This document shows positions 33,565 through 45,800 of a stretch of 64,000 nt of DNA, in pieces. Position numbers and translations under genes: made by a program. Numbering within the stretch: position 1 is the stretch's first letter; each line of letters starts with the position of its first letter. This stretch comes from Euonymus europaeus (Eukaryota; Streptophyta; Magnoliopsida; Celastrales; Celastraceae). Location of the stretch: NCBI GenBank assembly GCA_963580455.1, contig OY756972.1, forward strand, positions 20,723,001 through 20,787,000. Direction: 5' to 3'. The notes under the pieces were generated by a model, which was not told the DNA's origin, ran no database searches, and worked only from the letters and a program-made list of their open reading frames with translations.

Positions 33565-33877
33565 AGAACTGTCACTTCATAAAGCTCAAATCCATATGTT
33601 ACATGGCCCATGCATATTTGAAATATAGCCGTTGTCTTAACGGTCATATCTGTCTCCCATAAAGTTTGTATTCTAGCCGTTGTAGCTGCTGTTGATGTGC
33701 TCAAATCCATATGTTACATGGCCCATGCATATTTGAAATATAGCCGTTGTCTTAACGGTCATATCTGTCTCCCATAAAGTTTGTATTCTAGCCGTTGTAG
33801 CTGCTGTTGATGTGATATATATGTAGGATGTAATTCATTTGTGTTTTAATGAAAATCATTTTCTAACAAATTCTTTA
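33531..33877 (+). repeat. 3' LTR with internal 115-bp tandem duplication
   Basis: 347 bp. It matches the 232-bp 5' LTR throughout, except that the segment beginning GCTCAAATCC and ending GTTGATGT is present twice (33584-33698 and 33699-33813). The length difference, 115, equals the duplicated unit. Confidence 0.95.
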
Positions 33878-33969
33878 CCCATATTAGCAATGTAAGATAG
33901 AAGAAGCCAGGGCCAATTCTCTGTGTGCGGAAAAGCTGCTTCAGAAAATGTACGATTTCCCGAATTATT

Positions 33970-34240
33970 GAATTTGTCCAACCCATATTAAATTAAGTTT
34001 GAAAATAAATTATATGTCCAAAATTCGGTTTAAACACAAAATTTTTTAAAGTCGAATCCATATTTAAGCATAAAAAACTGTCCGCTCCTTATGTGAGCCC
34101 TAACCCGAATTAGGTTATTATCCAGATTTAAACTAATCCAAGTTGGGTCAATTTGAAATACGATCCAAACATATAAATATTTCGTAAACATCTTAATGTT
34201 CTTGAATTCAAAATCAAATTTTTTTTTCACCCCTATTTGT
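33970..34240 (+). repeat. Dispersed AT-rich repeat, copy
   Basis: Another member of the family described at 16740-17010. Recognisable phrases are TATGTCCAAAATTCGG, AACACAAAATTTT, GGTTATTATCCAGATTTAA, CAAACATATAAATATTTCG and a final TTCACCCCTA. Diverged from the other copies; no coding content. Confidence 0.5.
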
Positions 34241-36313
34241 CACAACCTGTGAATGTTGACTTTAATTTTGTACTGATTTGAGTGATTACTAAAAATTATG
34301 AGGATCCAGATCAAAGTCTGTGCATTCTCCATGCCTGCAACAAAATCATGGTCCATGCACACTCATATTTCCTAGGGAAGGATAAAAGTGTGTGTAACTA
34401 TGATGATATGGTCTGCTCTGCTTAGGCAAATTGAGTATTTCTTGCTTGCTTCCATATTCAAACAACATATTTTCAATTCAAGAGAAGTTTATCCATGATT
34501 ATCGGTATATCAGAAACTACGATCATAGCAATATTTGTCTCGACTCTCGACAAGACACAGAATGAGCAGACAAAAAGATTACTTTCCTCAATCCCATAAA
34601 GGGTAGCCTATTTACTGATTTTCTATTGTCAAGTCAGGTTTATATAGTACTATCAAAAAAAATTGACAAAATTGAAATCGATCAAAACTAAACGGTTTAG
34701 TCCGTTTTTTAATTTAGTTTATATATTTTCATTAAAACCAATTAAACAATTTATTAAATTATGTCAAAAAATCGACCGTCAACTCGCCTAAATTTGTGCT
34801 GTCTTAGCATGTGCAACTAGTGCCATACGACAACAAAGCGCGGACAACGAATTTTCATTTTGGGCCCGGATTTGATTTATCAGGCCCCACCGAACAAGTC
34901 TGGCCCATAAAGTTGTTATAGGCTCTAGTAGATATTACAAGACCAACTTTGTTTGCATTCCATTTTTATTCACATACGCTCGTGTTTTGCTAAACTTTTT
35001 GTCCTCCTATTTTTTTGAGGTGTATGATCACAATCCACAGTCTCATTAACGTGACAATACGAGCAATAAATAATAGTCCATGCATATGATGTCGAGTACC
35101 GTGTCATGTCTTTTTATTGATATTTTTTTAGTAAATAACTAATATTCTAGCTAAATATATATGATTTGCTTTCACCATCATTTTTCTAGCACAATGAAGT
35201 TGTAGGTTTTAAATTTATATGCGTTGCAGATATATTGGGGTACAATTGGAAAATACTTGAAGACCAATAAAGCTCACCATATACAATCTTTCATGGGCCA
35301 GGGCAGTGCGTAACGGACTTTCTCGCTATGCGTGGCCCAATAAGAGTTATTTCACAGTTTTTAACTTTGGGCTGCAAAACATATCCGAGACCCTAAACAA
35401 GGAAAAGCCCAAAGAATGCAAAGAAATTAAGAAACGGATTTACAGGCCTACAGATTTTTCCTGGGACCTCGATAAAATTAAAATCTATCAGGCCTCACCT
35501 AGTACCTACAAATGTGACCCATTAAGCAGTTTGGGTTAGAGGCCCACAGGCCTATGTAATGCTTAGAGGACTAGCTTACATTCTTTGGTCCAATAAGAGT
35601 TGGTCTCATTGTTTTATCTGTCTTTGGGCTGGGAGGCAGATACAAGCCCGGCCTCCCCCACACTATGACCCGCAATCGGATGAGCGGAGTCTATTGCAAA
35701 AGAATTAATTTGTATAAAAAAATTGAATATATTTTGATCGAGTTTATGAGTCCGACAATATTTTATATTTTAAATAATAATCAAATTAAAAATATGAAAA
35801 TTCAGGATCGTTTAAATAAAAATTCGAAATATTATGTGTATAACTGTATATATATGTATATATTTAAGTTTAATTTGTTTTGTATTTGGTATCGTTTTCT
35901 GGCCGACTCAGAGCCCAACGAATGCAAGTTTAGATTCGAAGTAGATATTGTCAGTCAGGTGTTCATATTCAAGGCCCCAAGTAGCAAGCAGAGCCTAGCA
36001 GCAGCAGTGGCATCTACTGTGACTGCACGGAAGCTCAGCAATATCTGTCCAGCAATTTCTGTGTCCCGTCAGTGTCTCTTCTTGCAATCGCAGACGCAGG
36101 ACAATTAGAGCCAGAAGGGGTTTTGTCCGAGTGTGAGAACATGTTAGAAGAAAAGTCAAAGCTTATAAGAGGTCTCCGTGGAAGAAACAGTCTCCTTCGG
36201 CCGGACAAGTAACAATCAGACAACATAACACGAACATCTGAATCGGGGTTTCATTGATCCGCAAATATATTGTATGGTTGGTCTCTCTTTGGCTCTTACC
36301 TCTAAATCTCTAA
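34241..36313. other. Spacer, no recognised gene
   Basis: No gene or RNA recognised. Two loosely similar stretches near 35,320-35,380 and 35,580-35,640 share GCCCAATAAGAGTT/GTCCAATAAGAGTT and TTTGGGCTG, suggesting an old duplicated repeat. ORFs at 35306-35539 and 35665-36108 show no domain. Confidence 0.35.
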
Positions 36314-36534
36314 GGATGTGTCTGATAAGAGGATAATAAATATGAGTATAATGTATTACTAGGTAATCATTAATCACCCATCCATATGGATAACATTTAC
36401 TCCCAAAATATGAAGAAAATTGCCTAAAAATATTACCCAAGTAAATAATATACATGCATATCAAACATGAATATTTATTTATCCATATAATTTTAATTAT
36501 CCTTATAATTATTACATCATTATCAAACAAATCC
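36314..36534. mobile_element. Tourist-like MITE with TAA duplication
   Basis: 221 bp flanked by TAA on both sides (36311-36313 and 36535-36537). The left end GGATGTGTCTGATAA pairs with the right end, whose reverse complement is GGATTTGTTTGATAA. A three-base TAA duplication with short inverted ends and no coding capacity fits the PIF/Harbinger (Tourist) class. Confidence 0.65.
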
Positions 36535-38784
36535 TAAAGAATATAGCTTTGAATTAGAGTAATCTTTAAAGTGGACCACTAAAAATTTGATTATATATAT
36601 GTCAATTGTAAATCATAAAAGGGAATAAGGTGTAGTAACAAGCCCGAGTAGTTCAATTAATAAGTTAAATCGCATATAATCCTGAATTTTGAATTGGTGT
36701 CACGTACCTGTCTCTGATCAAATAAAATAAAATAAAAAAGTGAAATACATTCATGACTAGTGGCACCGCACGCTGCGGTACCAAATAAATGACACAAGCT
36801 AGCAATTCTATATGAGCAGTATAGTTGCAGAACCGATAGGGGTCCATAAGCTTATGTACTGTAGTTGTTCATTTTTTCTTTATTTTAATTAAAAAAAAGT
36901 TATTTTTGAATTTAATATTAATGTAGTAACAATTTATTTTCCTCGGTTTATAAATTAACGCTAAAAATATAAAAATAAGCTCGATCAAATTGGGCCCTCG
37001 AGTTAAAGTCCAAGGTAAAAAGTCAATAGCCCGCCCAAATCGCCCTTCAAGGTCCAATCGAGACTATCTTCGACAAGTACCAACCCACTACCTACGGTCA
37101 GGCCCTGAACGTCCCTTCTTGGGGTCCGGTCGAGATTATTTTTGGCAATCCCACCATCTCATCCAATTTGATCAGCTTATCCTTGCATTCACATGATTGT
37201 TTATTGTATCATATAATTCATTCTCATTATTTCATCAAGACAACAGCATACACTTCTTTCAAATGACCATCTGAAAAATTGGACATATTCCCGATACAAT
37301 AATCTTTACGAGAAAAATACAATTCAGGAAAAAATTTCGGGTGTCAAACCTTGAAGTAATTCACTATAATAATGAATTATAAGAATTGAAACTTATGGTT
37401 GTCACAATAACCTTCAAATATGTCGACAATAATCTGCATTCTTATCTAATATGGATCTCAACTAATCTAAATGGATGATTGCATTGGTCAAACATAATAT
37501 CACATAAATAAACCTTACACTGTCTTTCCGCATCAATCAGGGAATCTTTCTCCAATAATGTCTCCAAATCACGCTGACATTGTAGAACGAAAGATCCCCT
37601 CTCTCTCTATACGACTAGTTTGACATTTAAATCAAAAAAAATGAGAACCGTGCGCCTGAAACAATGATCTTTTCTTCTTCCTCATATCCGAATCCTCTAA
37701 GCTCTCGAACATTGCAATTGACACTCTTACACAACAAATCCTTGACCTCCACCTCATTTCTCATCCTTTATGACGTATTACATCATGTACCACCTATCAT
37801 ATTTATCATGACTGCTTCACTGACTTGATCGTCGGAGCTTTCTTAATCCTTAATATGCACCACACACTTGTTAAGTTCTTAGACTCACCCGCTAATGTTC
37901 ATTACAGGCTATCGTCTTATACCAATGACCTGCATAAATAAATCTTTGATTGTAGATTTTATCATTAAATTAAATTAGAGATTATGATGTCCAACTATGA
38001 AGAAGCTCGTGTGGCATGCGCGCATGCAACAAGATTATATAGCATTTCAAAAAATATTGCTGGTACATACAAACACTTTCACACTGTCAACAACAAACAA
38101 ACGAACATCTCTATATATATATATATATGTGTGTGTGTGTATAATCAGACTTGTTGACTAGACTCAAAGGGATCTTTATTTTGTTAAAAAATAAGAATTG
38201 TGCGATTATATATTTCTGTATACTTTTTTGACCAGCAATGGCTCGATCAATACTGTGTGGCCTTCCTTTTCTTCGTCCAGTCGTGTATGGTTGTTGGAGT
38301 GTTGTCCATCATAAGTCTTTTTTTTTTTTTTGCTTCTTATTGTCCAATCGATGTCCATTTTTTTCTTTATTTTTTGTCTTTAATCTTCTTCAAAAGTACG
38401 TGTTTTCGGTGATAGCAATCTTTGAAGCATCTTATGCAAATGTCATATATAGCTCTACATCATCTATCTTTGTAGATTACATACCTATCTTTTTTTTCAT
38501 CATTTTTCTCTCTATAGGTCACAAATTATATCTCATTTATTGATAATCAAGATTAGTATAATAATCAAGATTAGTATATTGGACATCTCTGATTTAATGA
38601 ATACCAACGAACATTATCATTTTGGATTGGCCTCGTACAATAATCTACAAATTTACTCGTATGAGACGAGTCTATGATTTATTTTTTAAAAATGCGTATT
38701 AGACAAGCCTATGTAAAATTCGTGTGTGGCATGCCCTCAAAGACTCTAATTAATAAAGTATTAAATATTAAACAATAAATACTA
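36535..38784. other. Spacer, no recognised gene
   Basis: AT-rich DNA with a (TA)n(TG)n microsatellite at about 38,112-38,142. The ORF beginning at 38238 (MARSILCGLPF) is Phe-rich and has no recognisable family. Nothing else recognised. Confidence 0.35.
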
Positions 38785-38980
38785 TTTTTTTTATACCAAG
38801 GAGGAGAATATCCAACAGAAACAAAGAAACCCAATAGGCTGGTGGGCTACATAAAGGGAGATAGTTATTTCTCTTTTACAACTCTCATCATAATAATTAC
38901 AAATCTCACTCAAATTGATAGCGGAAGAAATTCGAATACAATATCTTACACACTCTACACAATAGGAAGACAGAATAAGC
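38785..38980 (-). mobile_element. SINE-like element, copy B
   Basis: Reverse-strand copy of the element at 16000-16176. Read on the minus strand it has the B box-like TATTCGAATTTC, then CAATTTGAGTGAGATTTG, GATGAGAGTTGTAAAAGAG, CCTATTGGGTTTC and GTTGGATATTCTCCTCC. It ends in an A-run (T-run near 38,784-38,792 on the plus strand). Diverged from copy A. Confidence 0.6.
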
Positions 38981-39966
38981 TAATTAATATATGCTATGCA
39001 TTGTTAGTGATTTTGGTGTATATTTATTTTGACTTCTTAATTTCCTGGAAAAAAAAACAAGCATGCTGAAGGAAAAAAAACAAAGTCAAGAAAAGAAGAA
39101 GGAAACAGAGAAAAACAGTCTTATGTAGGTTGTCTAATCTCCAGCTATTCTTGCACCGATTCCTCCATTGTCCTTACATCATGCAATCCCACGTTGGTCA
39201 AGATTGTAATGGAGTTTACACGTGTCAACAATCAGCCTACACACGAGTTGTAAAAGGCCCATTGGGATAATTCTACTGCTTTTTTACTTTTTATTGTCCA
39301 CACCAAGACATGCAAACACTTTTTAATTCCAAATCTTTGATTGTATGAGTGGGATTTCAAAAAGCTAAAGATTTTTTTAAACCCAAATTGCTTTGCTTTG
39401 GAGCCAAAAAATAAGCAGACAGTCCTAACTAATTATGACCATTTCAATTCAAATTAAAGATACAAACTTTCCTTCAATACTTTTTTGCTACCTTTGAAGA
39501 AAGATGAGATGACAAAAAGAGCTCATGTAATGATGTTGTTAAGCAGATCTGATGAACTGAGATATTTGGGAGGAGAACCAATTCATGCATTATTGGTAAA
39601 AATTGAGCTGGTTTCTTGTACTTTGCAGGACATCAAGAGAAAGAAAGAAAAAAGTATAATTAAAAGAGAAAGCAGATTCAATAATGTAAAAGGGTTTAGC
39701 ATCATTTCACAGAATTTAATCATTAGATATGGCATCTAAATAACATTCCCTCCATTTTCACAGGAAAAAAGTTTCTTGCAGTTGGGTTACAGACAGATGG
39801 TAACTATCCCCCACTTTTGTCTCCCATTCATCCAATGATTTCCCACCACTAAACATGATCAAGTTCATAACCTTTTTTCCTTTTGACCTAACACTACCAT
39901 TTCCTTCCCTTTTCATTTTCATGCAGAACTTCCACATGGTTAGAAGATAGGGTTTATTATTTTCTC
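38981..39966. other. Spacer and 3' flank of the ANT-like gene
   Basis: No gene recognised. The part nearest 39967 should be the 3' UTR of the minus-strand ANT-like gene. Confidence 0.35.
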
Positions 39967-42900
39967 CTAGGTGTCATTCCAAGCAGCAAAAACAGGCAAG
40001 TGAGCCATGGAGACTGCAGCAGCATGCCTTAACTGAGCTGTAGATGAAAACCAAGGATTAACACTGGCCGCTGGGCCGCTGATAAACTTTGATGACAATG
40101 TAGGTTTAGCAAAATGCTGTGTGCTAGGACAAGCTTTATCAGGGCTAGCTTCTCTGGAACTGCCCAAACTGGTGACAAGCGATGACCCGTTTGAGAATTG
40201 AGTCCCTATTTTGGCTGATTCATCCACTATTGGCTGCCGAGTAGAGTTGGCAGAATCAATGCCAGTAATTGGGAATGAGGAATGCTGATAATTCCCATTG
40301 CTGACTGAGTTTAGCTCAAGCGATCCAATATCACTATCATTTTGCTGCTGTGGCGACTGATACAAACCCATCCTCCAGTCTGGACAAGTTGCACCATTGT
40401 TGTTCTCAACTTGGAGAGATTCAGTATTGTTCTGTGTTGATGAGGTATTATAATCAATGACCTCATTGCTCGTTTTGATCTCTTTGTTACGCCTAGCATC
40501 TTCTCCGGCTAATAGAGTATTGCTGGCTATGATCCTCTCAACATCATATCTAGTACTGTCAAAGTTGGTCACTGCATTAACCCCCCGAAATTTGATCGCA
40601 GCGATGTCATATGCTTCCGCTGCTTCCTCTTGAGTGCCTGATAATTTTTTTGAGTTGGCAAGAACATCAAGAAAAACTAAAAACAATTTGCATGTAACCT
40701 AGCAAGAAAAAGACAAGTTCTCTTTAAAGATTGCAGATGCTTTTTGTTTCTCTTTAGCATCTTCACTGGTGAAACAGCCTTAAAAAAGTTCTTTTTTTCT
40801 TTTGCTACTGAGAAAATGCGAATGTTGTACAGTATTCTAGTAGGCCATCTCAGCTTTATAAAAGCATCTCACCGAAGTGGTCATAAAATGAGTTCTTTAT
40901 GTTATACCCACTAGAATTTGAATATGAAATGAAAAATACAAAGAACAGCAAACAAAACTGCTGATGGGATAAAATCCAAGGCAAGAACTTACTGAAAGTT
41001 CCAAGATAAAGATCTTTGTTTCCAGCAACCCTGCCAATCCTAGCTTGCCATCTACCATGCTGGTGGTGTCTAAGCAAGATGGCAGAAGAAAAAATAGTAA
41101 AATCCCAGAAAGCCAAAAACAAAGAAAATGTAATTGAGTACAGCGAACACCTATGATAAATTTGAAAATTTGTACAAGTTAGATACCTTGTTACTCCTCT
41201 GTACATGGAAGTCCCCCTTGAGAATCCACTGCTTTTCCTGCAAAACAAAGGGAAAAAAAATGTTAATACTCATGATAAATGATAACGAGTAGTGTTTGGG
41301 CAGTAGTTACAGGTTGGTATTATTAATCATACCTTCGAAGATGTACGACATGTTCTTGGCGGGTCATATTCTTCATTTCTTCGAGTTCTTGACTGTAATT
41401 TTCCAACTGAAAAACAGAAGCAACGCAATTGAATTTCAGAAACTATATAAGATCGTTCACATGTTAATCTACTAAGGACTAAGGGGGGTTTAACTCAGAC
41501 CGGAAAATTAATGTGTGTCGAAGGTCCCCAGTACTTGAGGGCAGCGAGATCATAGGCTCTTGCGGCTTTCTCCTCCATGTCATACCCACCTGAAAGACCA
41601 CACATTTAGAACTTGATTTTGTGGTAACAATTAACAAAAACAGGTTTTAGTATACATTTTAGCATTAACACTAAGGCTTACCAAGATACACTGAAAATGC
41701 ATCATTTGATTAGATTAGCATCCACAAGAAGCATGGACATGACAAGAAAGCACGAGTCAGGACTAGAATTTAGAGTAAAAACAAGAATATTTCCAAACAT
41801 ATATTTGTTTGCTTGCCTAACCTTGTCTTCCTTTCCTGGTCTGGCCCTCCTTCTTGCAACTATTATCCCACAGATGCGCTTCATATCTACCCGTCCACCT
41901 ATGTCTGGTTAAGCAAAATTTACAAAAATAAAGGGGAAAACATTAAAAGTAAAGGGAGAATATGCTAAAATAGATGGAAACACAACTCAGGATATTGGAA
42001 AAATAATACATGCACCACTGAATGGAAAGATCACCACTTAATACACATTCAATTAAATATGCAAAGAGACACAAAGAGTTTAACCAGTGCGAAAAAACCA
42101 ACCTTGTAACACCTCTGTACTGTGATGTTCTCTGCCCAAAAGTGTCAATAGACTTCCTATGAACAGGCTGCTTTTGACCCAGTTTTCCAGAAGCTCTCTT
42201 CTTTGTTCCTATGGCCATACATTCACCACCAGTAGGTGAGATCTGTCTGGGAGCTGTAACACAGCTGGACTGAGAACCAGGGCTCATAGACAAGGTTAGA
42301 GATTGCAAATCCCCACAACCCATTGCACTAACGGACGACCCAGAGGCACCACCATCATCAACAATGCTACCATTCATTTGTGGCTCCAGTGCATTGTGGG
42401 TATGATACTGCCTAGGAACCCAGCTTCTCAAACAAGGCACACCTTCATCTCCCATTTGAGGAATATGTGATTCACATTCTGTAAGCTGGGTGACCTTGGG
42501 TTCTTGCTCTAATGGAGCCTGATACATGGCTGGGCATTGCATTGCAGCATAGTATGGGTGTTGTTGAATGGAGAAGTGGCTTTGCTGCCTGAATGGTTCC
42601 TGAAGAAGTCCCATTGAATGTTGCCTGTTTGTTTCAGGCTCTGCATTATGGTGATAATACATACTGTCCAAGCTTAAGTCCATCGTTTCCCTCTCATGAC
42701 TTCCTAGGAAGTCCTCTAGTTTTGGTGCGGAGCATGACACAATAGCTGCCAGCACAAAAGGCAATGAAACAAAATCCCACACTTTAAACAGGAATTTCAA
42801 ACAAGATAACAAAACACTAGGACAAGAAAGACTTGTGCACCTTCATTCTGTGATCTAGTGAGAGCTTCCATGATGCAGAGAGATCCATCACATTTCAGTG

Positions 42901-43159
42901 GCATAACAGACAAGGAAGAGTGAAACCCACCATGTTCTCCAACTCCAAAGCAGATTCCAGGGTTGCTGAGTTGAGGACTCGACATATAAAAGCTTGTAGT
43001 AACAGCATCTGAGACAGTTGCAGGAGACTGGGACTGATGATGGTAGTGATGGGGCTGATGCTGAGCGTCTGAAGCAACCTCCATTTGCATGTGAGGCGAA
43101 AGAGAGAACCCCAACCAGTTATTATTATTGCTTTCATTGTCATCATTCGTGGGCTTCAT
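39967..43159 (-). CDS. ANT: AINTEGUMENTA-like AP2 transcription factor
   Basis: Nine coding exons on the minus strand, in transcript order: 43159-42841, 42745-42103, 41904-41822, 41690-41682, 41589-41501, 41406-41333, 41237-41187, 41069-40993, 40637-39967. They total 2016 nt and encode 671 residues. ANT-clade factors are nuclear DNA-binding regulators of organ initiation and growth. Two AP2 repeats joined by a conserved linker lie at about 314-381 and 416-480. They include [40 protein letters not shown], the linker [19 protein letters not shown], then [19 protein letters not shown] and [19 protein letters not shown]-type landmarks outside the repeats are [71 protein letters not shown] and the C-terminal [11 protein letters not shown]. 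The protein is longer than Arabidopsis ANT (555). No intact miR172 site was noticed, as expected for this clade. ANT is favoured over other AIL paralogues by both termini. Confidence 0.94.
41682..41690 (-). other. ANT: 9-nt microexon of the ANT-like gene
   Basis: TGTATCTTG on the minus strand sits between TTTTCAG and GTAAGCC. With the flanking G of exon 3 and GT of exon 5 it encodes Val-Tyr-Leu and the first base of Gly in the conserved VYLGGYD segment of AP2 repeat 1. Without it the repeat loses this beta strand. A 9-nt exon at this place is known in the AP2/ANT family. Confidence 0.93.
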
Positions 43160-45800
43160 CTTCTACCTGTATCTCTCTCTACCTTTTTTTTGTAGTTTAA
43201 CAGTATATCTCTATCACCTGCTGCAAGACTAGTCAATCATTGACAAGCAAAAAAAACTAATCATACCGAAATCTCTTGTGTTCCAAGGTTTGCTTTTGTT
43301 GTGTAGCAGAAGAACTCATTGCGAGATAATTTTCTAGGAGACTCTACAATCTATGCACTCGCAACCACTCGGAACTCCCAACATTCTTTCCCTCTCTTTC
43401 GCTACTCCCTTCTCTCTCAAAAGACAACAAAACTGGTCTCTTTAAACTAAACAAAACGAATGAATTTCAAGGAGCAAGTGCTGGGGAGCACCCCTGCATT
43501 CCATAGGGATCTGTGTATATGAGAAAGACCTTTCTTTTGCTTTAATATCTCTCTCTCAACTTCTCTCTTGCCTCTTGGTCCTTTAAAACAAACATCCCTC
43601 TTAAACCCTACAAAAAACCCAGATCAAATATAACACCAAAACCCGATTCCAAAACTAAAAACCCAACCTTTCACTTTCTCAAGTGCTGTAAACTCCTGAT
43701 TACTCGGATAAACACCTCTCTCTCATTCTCTCTCTTTTTCTGTTTGTCTCTTTAATGACAATGGAGTCAAGCTGAAATCTCTAGTGGGTGTGTTAATAGC
43801 CAGTAGAGTGATGCAGGCCTAGATAACCAAAACAGGTTTATTATTTGTATTTCACAGTTGCAGACACAGGGCGTTAGATAGATTTGACGGGCAAGACATT
43901 TGCACCCTCATCACTTCAGACAGTACAGCTTCTGTACCAACGCTGCAACTATAGGGTATCCGATTTTAACTAATGTTTTCCCAACTTAAATACTGCACCA
44001 ATTTGGTTCACAGGCTTCTTCTTCGATTCAAAAAAAAAAAACACATAACACTCAACAGGACAAAACAAAATCCTAGTGTCATATTTCCAGTGTAATCACA
44101 AAATGGTCACAGCTCATCACTCACCGTTGATTGGGAATGGGATAAACAGAGATTGCTTTGTGTGGGGTCAGGTGATGTGACATCTCTGTTCAATCTGTGC
44201 TTTATTCATTTTTGACAGCACAAGCTTGGCTGTGACTGTCAAACATGAATATTTATCTATCCTGCCAAAACTTCTACAAGCGTTTCAATAGAAAAATCTC
44301 ACAGAAACAAAACAACCCATAAGCAATAAATGATGTTATTGACACCACTTATTTGTTATATTTGCAGGGCCCATTTATGATTCAAAATTTACCTGCATGC
44401 AGCCAAACTGGCTAATTATCGCCTATTTGTATAGAAAACTCTATAATTACTGGGTAAATTACACCATTAGTAGTCCAGTTCTGAACAATTCCTTGGTTGT
44501 TAAATGCAAAATCCAAACAAAAGTTAAGCTTGGAGTGATATGCTGTTTTCGTTTGATTAGCAGAAATAAAATAAAAAAACTCCATTAGCCTTTTCTGCTA
44601 AGGTGACTGGAGTGTGTAGTCAACACCTGCTTCCAGGCAAAAAGAGGCAAGTGGGTCTTCCATACAAAGACATAAAACTTAAAAACAGTCCAAAAATGAT
44701 GAGAAAAAGGGCCCTCATAAAAAACTGTCTCATGGAAAATGTAATTTTATAAATTTTGGTGTCTCATGACATTCTTTAAATAACATTTTCTAAGGATAGC
44801 CATTGATATTCAACTAATAAACAGAGACCAGATTCTTCAGTTGCCACTTATATGCTCAACTGGGTTATACTCAAAATTCAATTAAAAATATATAATAAGA
44901 AACTTTTAGAATTCTGTTTTATTTTAGGAATTTGTTTTCTTTTCTTTTTTCCTATCTAGTCAAGTTCTCCTTTTCCTAGGATTTTCCTGGGAATGTCATT
45001 TGATGAGGTTCTCTTTATAATGAGTGGGGGAGGGAAATGGATCGTTGCATGGAGTGCATGAAAGTCGTGTGTTCATGGAGACAGATATTCAAATGTGAAT
45101 GATTTTGTTTTGGACCAAAGACCAAACTTTGGAGGGAAAAATGTTGAAGTACTAGAAATATATGATTCTTTTTTATTATATGGAAATGATAAGTGAATCC
45201 ATCAGAGCTCTCTCTTCTCTAGTAGCAGAGACCACTAACCTCTTTTCTGCCCTGAATTAGTGCACAAAGAGAAAGGAGGTCTCTCTCTGACTGCATGCCC
45301 CATCAAATTCACTTTCATTTTCACCAAAACTTTTTACAGTGATTAGGCACATTTTTGTTTGCATGAAAGGAAGAGTTGGTAACAGCCACACAAGTGCCTG
45401 CTACTTCTTTTTCTTTTAACTTGTTTGTCTCCTTTTGATAATTCTAACCTCAAATAGGCTCCATGGCCCATTTTTTGTCTACCTGCCACCGCATTAACCA
45501 TTAGAGAAGTGAATAGGGTCAAGGGTTAGATAATCTCTTTGATAATTACAGCAATTATAAGCACAATCTGGAATTCCTCTGTTTCTTTCTAATACCCACA
45601 AAAGAAATACAAAATCAGTATTCACAAAATAAGAAACAAAATGCAATTAACTTTTAAGAGACAATTTGTTTCAGATGTCATAGCTCTCATACAATGAAAG
45701 CTGGAGTCAAGTATCTTTATTGACTCTCAGGCAATCCCTACTAAAGGTTTTTTGTCAATTGACAGATAAAACAAAGTAATCTCACATTGTCAGATGCTTA
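43160..45800. other. Upstream region of the ANT-like gene
   Basis: CT/GA-rich leader and promoter DNA from 43,160 to about 43,760 (many CTCTCT tracts on both strands), then AT-rich spacer. No uORF, gene or repeat was recognised with confidence. Confidence 0.4.

Larger units (their letters stand above)
29144..33882 (+). mobile_element. Complete Ty1/copia LTR retrotransposon
   Basis: Full-length element bracketed by the 5-bp target-site duplication CCCAT (29144-29148 and 33878-33882). The 5' LTR is 29149-29380 and the 3' LTR 33531-33877. Both begin TAATGAG and end TTCTTTA, so the termini are TA...TA rather than TG...CA. A primer-binding site matching the initiator-Met tRNA end abuts the 5' LTR. 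A purine-rich tract precedes the 3' LTR. One uninterrupted polyprotein frame fills the interior in the copia order protease, integrase, reverse transcriptase, RNase H. By eye the LTRs differ only by a 115-bp duplication inside the 3' copy, which implies a very recent insertion. Confidence 0.97.

Noticed and set aside
39967..40686. Two separate AP2 genes, since the ORFs are broken up
   Set aside because: Splice sites and phases join all nine exons into one double-AP2 protein with both ANT-type ends.
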